A DNA stretch of 64,000 nucleotides from Kuschelorhynchus macadamiae (taxonomy: Eukaryota; Arthropoda; Insecta; Coleoptera; Curculionidae): positions 62,001-126,000 of the forward strand of contig JAUTXW010003406.1 in assembly GCA_030620095.1 (NCBI GenBank), written 5' to 3'. Position numbers and translations under genes: made by a program. This document shows positions 63,494 through 64,000 of the stretch, piece by piece. Positions within the stretch are counted from its first letter, which is position 1. Each line of letters opens with the position of its first letter. The notes below the pieces were generated by a model. It ran no database searches. It was given only the letters and a program-made list of their open reading frames with translations, and was not told the DNA's origin.

Positions 63494-64000
63494 CAGGGTG
63501 TCCCAATTTTGCTTAGACGACATCAACTATAAAATTTTAAACGGGACACCTGTATTTTAGTCCATTATTTGATTCTTTGTCAAACATAAATTGTCAATTT
63601 AAACTATAGTCGATTTCTGAGCAGTTTTCGAGATAATTAAGGTTATGTGTGATTTTTGAAAACTGGAGCTATTTTTCAAATCACTATAAAAAATAGCAAA
63701 AATCTAAAATTGCATATACGGAAAACAAAATTTGTCCACACCTTTACACGGTAGACATACTACGAAATCAATCTTGTACCTTTTTAAAGTGAAAAAGTCG
63801 ATTTTTTTCAATAGAAAACCCACTATATTTTTTATTTATGCAAGAATTCAAATTATAATCTTCCGGAACATATTCGTGTGGACTTCGTAAATCAAGAAGA
63901 TAATGCTGTGCTGATGATATAAGAGCATTTTTAAACGAGTTTAATTTAAGTATACATATAGTAACGTTAAGATTCCATGACCGCCGTGAAGTCCCGATTT
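63494..64000 (+). mobile_element. ITm transposon, left end and transposase fragment, cut by the window edge
   Basis: Starts TA-CAGGGTGTCCCAATTTTGCT (63494) with the opposite half-site GGGACACCTGTA about 50 bp in. From about 63838 the sequence matches the pseudogene at 3330-3476: GGAACATATTCGTGTGGACT, AAGATAATGCT, GATTCCATG-CCGCCG, AAGTCCCGATTT. Only the region around the second and third catalytic blocks is present. The front of the gene is deleted. Confidence 0.75.

Overview
This is a 64 kb piece of AT-rich animal DNA, most likely from an arthropod and probably an insect. The reasons are a transposase gene with a clear spliceosomal intron, a Drosophila-style TATA/Inr/DPE core promoter, and an insect-like mix of mobile elements. 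I recognise no host gene. Nearly everything that can be named is mobile-element DNA: IS630-Tc1-mariner (ITm) transposons with DD40D and DD41D spacing, one Tc1-like element, a DD82E (Sailor-like) transposase, four hAT copies, an R4/Dong-like LINE with a restriction-like endonuclease, Penelope-like (PLE) remnants with hammerhead-like motifs, palindromic MITEs and long (TA)n arrays.

Layout. 0.3-1.2 kb: a broken LINE ORF1-like gene (PHD finger, coiled coil, FP25K-like domain). 1.3-1.4 kb: a core promoter followed by a hammerhead-like motif. 2-6 kb: two degenerate ITm transposons and a 0.4 kb (TA)n. 9.25-11.3 kb: copy A of a DD41D transposon, with intact transposase and (TA)n on both sides. 13.1-16.6 kb: an inverted repeat holding a Tc1-like element at its centre and an hAT element (perfect 8-bp duplication) in one arm. 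17.2-22.4 kb: a broken hAT, a palindromic MITE, transposon tails and a cysteine-rich repeat protein. 23.3-28.9 kb: a third hAT, then a dead DD41D transposase split at a TA by a transposon whose own transposase is intact once a 74-bp intron is removed. 30-34 kb: transposase fragments and an internally deleted DUF7869-like protein. 35.0-37.2 kb: a transposon whose long inverted repeats include the start of its transposase.

The interval 38.3-52.0 kb reads best as one old transposon (H, about 300-bp terminal repeats, TA flanks) inflated to 13.7 kb by later insertions. These are a DD82E element, an R4-like LINE that itself received copy B, and a palindromic element F, inserted in the H transposase gene, that received element G (353-aa open transposase with the third catalytic Asp changed to Gly) and copy C. 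53-56.5 kb: an hAT gene interrupted by a 582-bp insertion with 15-bp duplications, then a head-to-head transposon pair. 59.4-62.3 kb: a PLE graveyard of inverted repeats, hammerhead-like motifs, (TA)n tracts and a GIY-YIG endonuclease fragment. The window ends inside another copy of the family seen at 2-3.7 kb.

There are no operons and no cooperating host genes. The parts relate by insertion order and possibly by cross-mobilisation: the candidates for functional transposase are copy A (9.6-10.7 kb) and the intron-bearing element at 26.2-28.2 kb. Family names rest on motifs read by eye; no database search was run.
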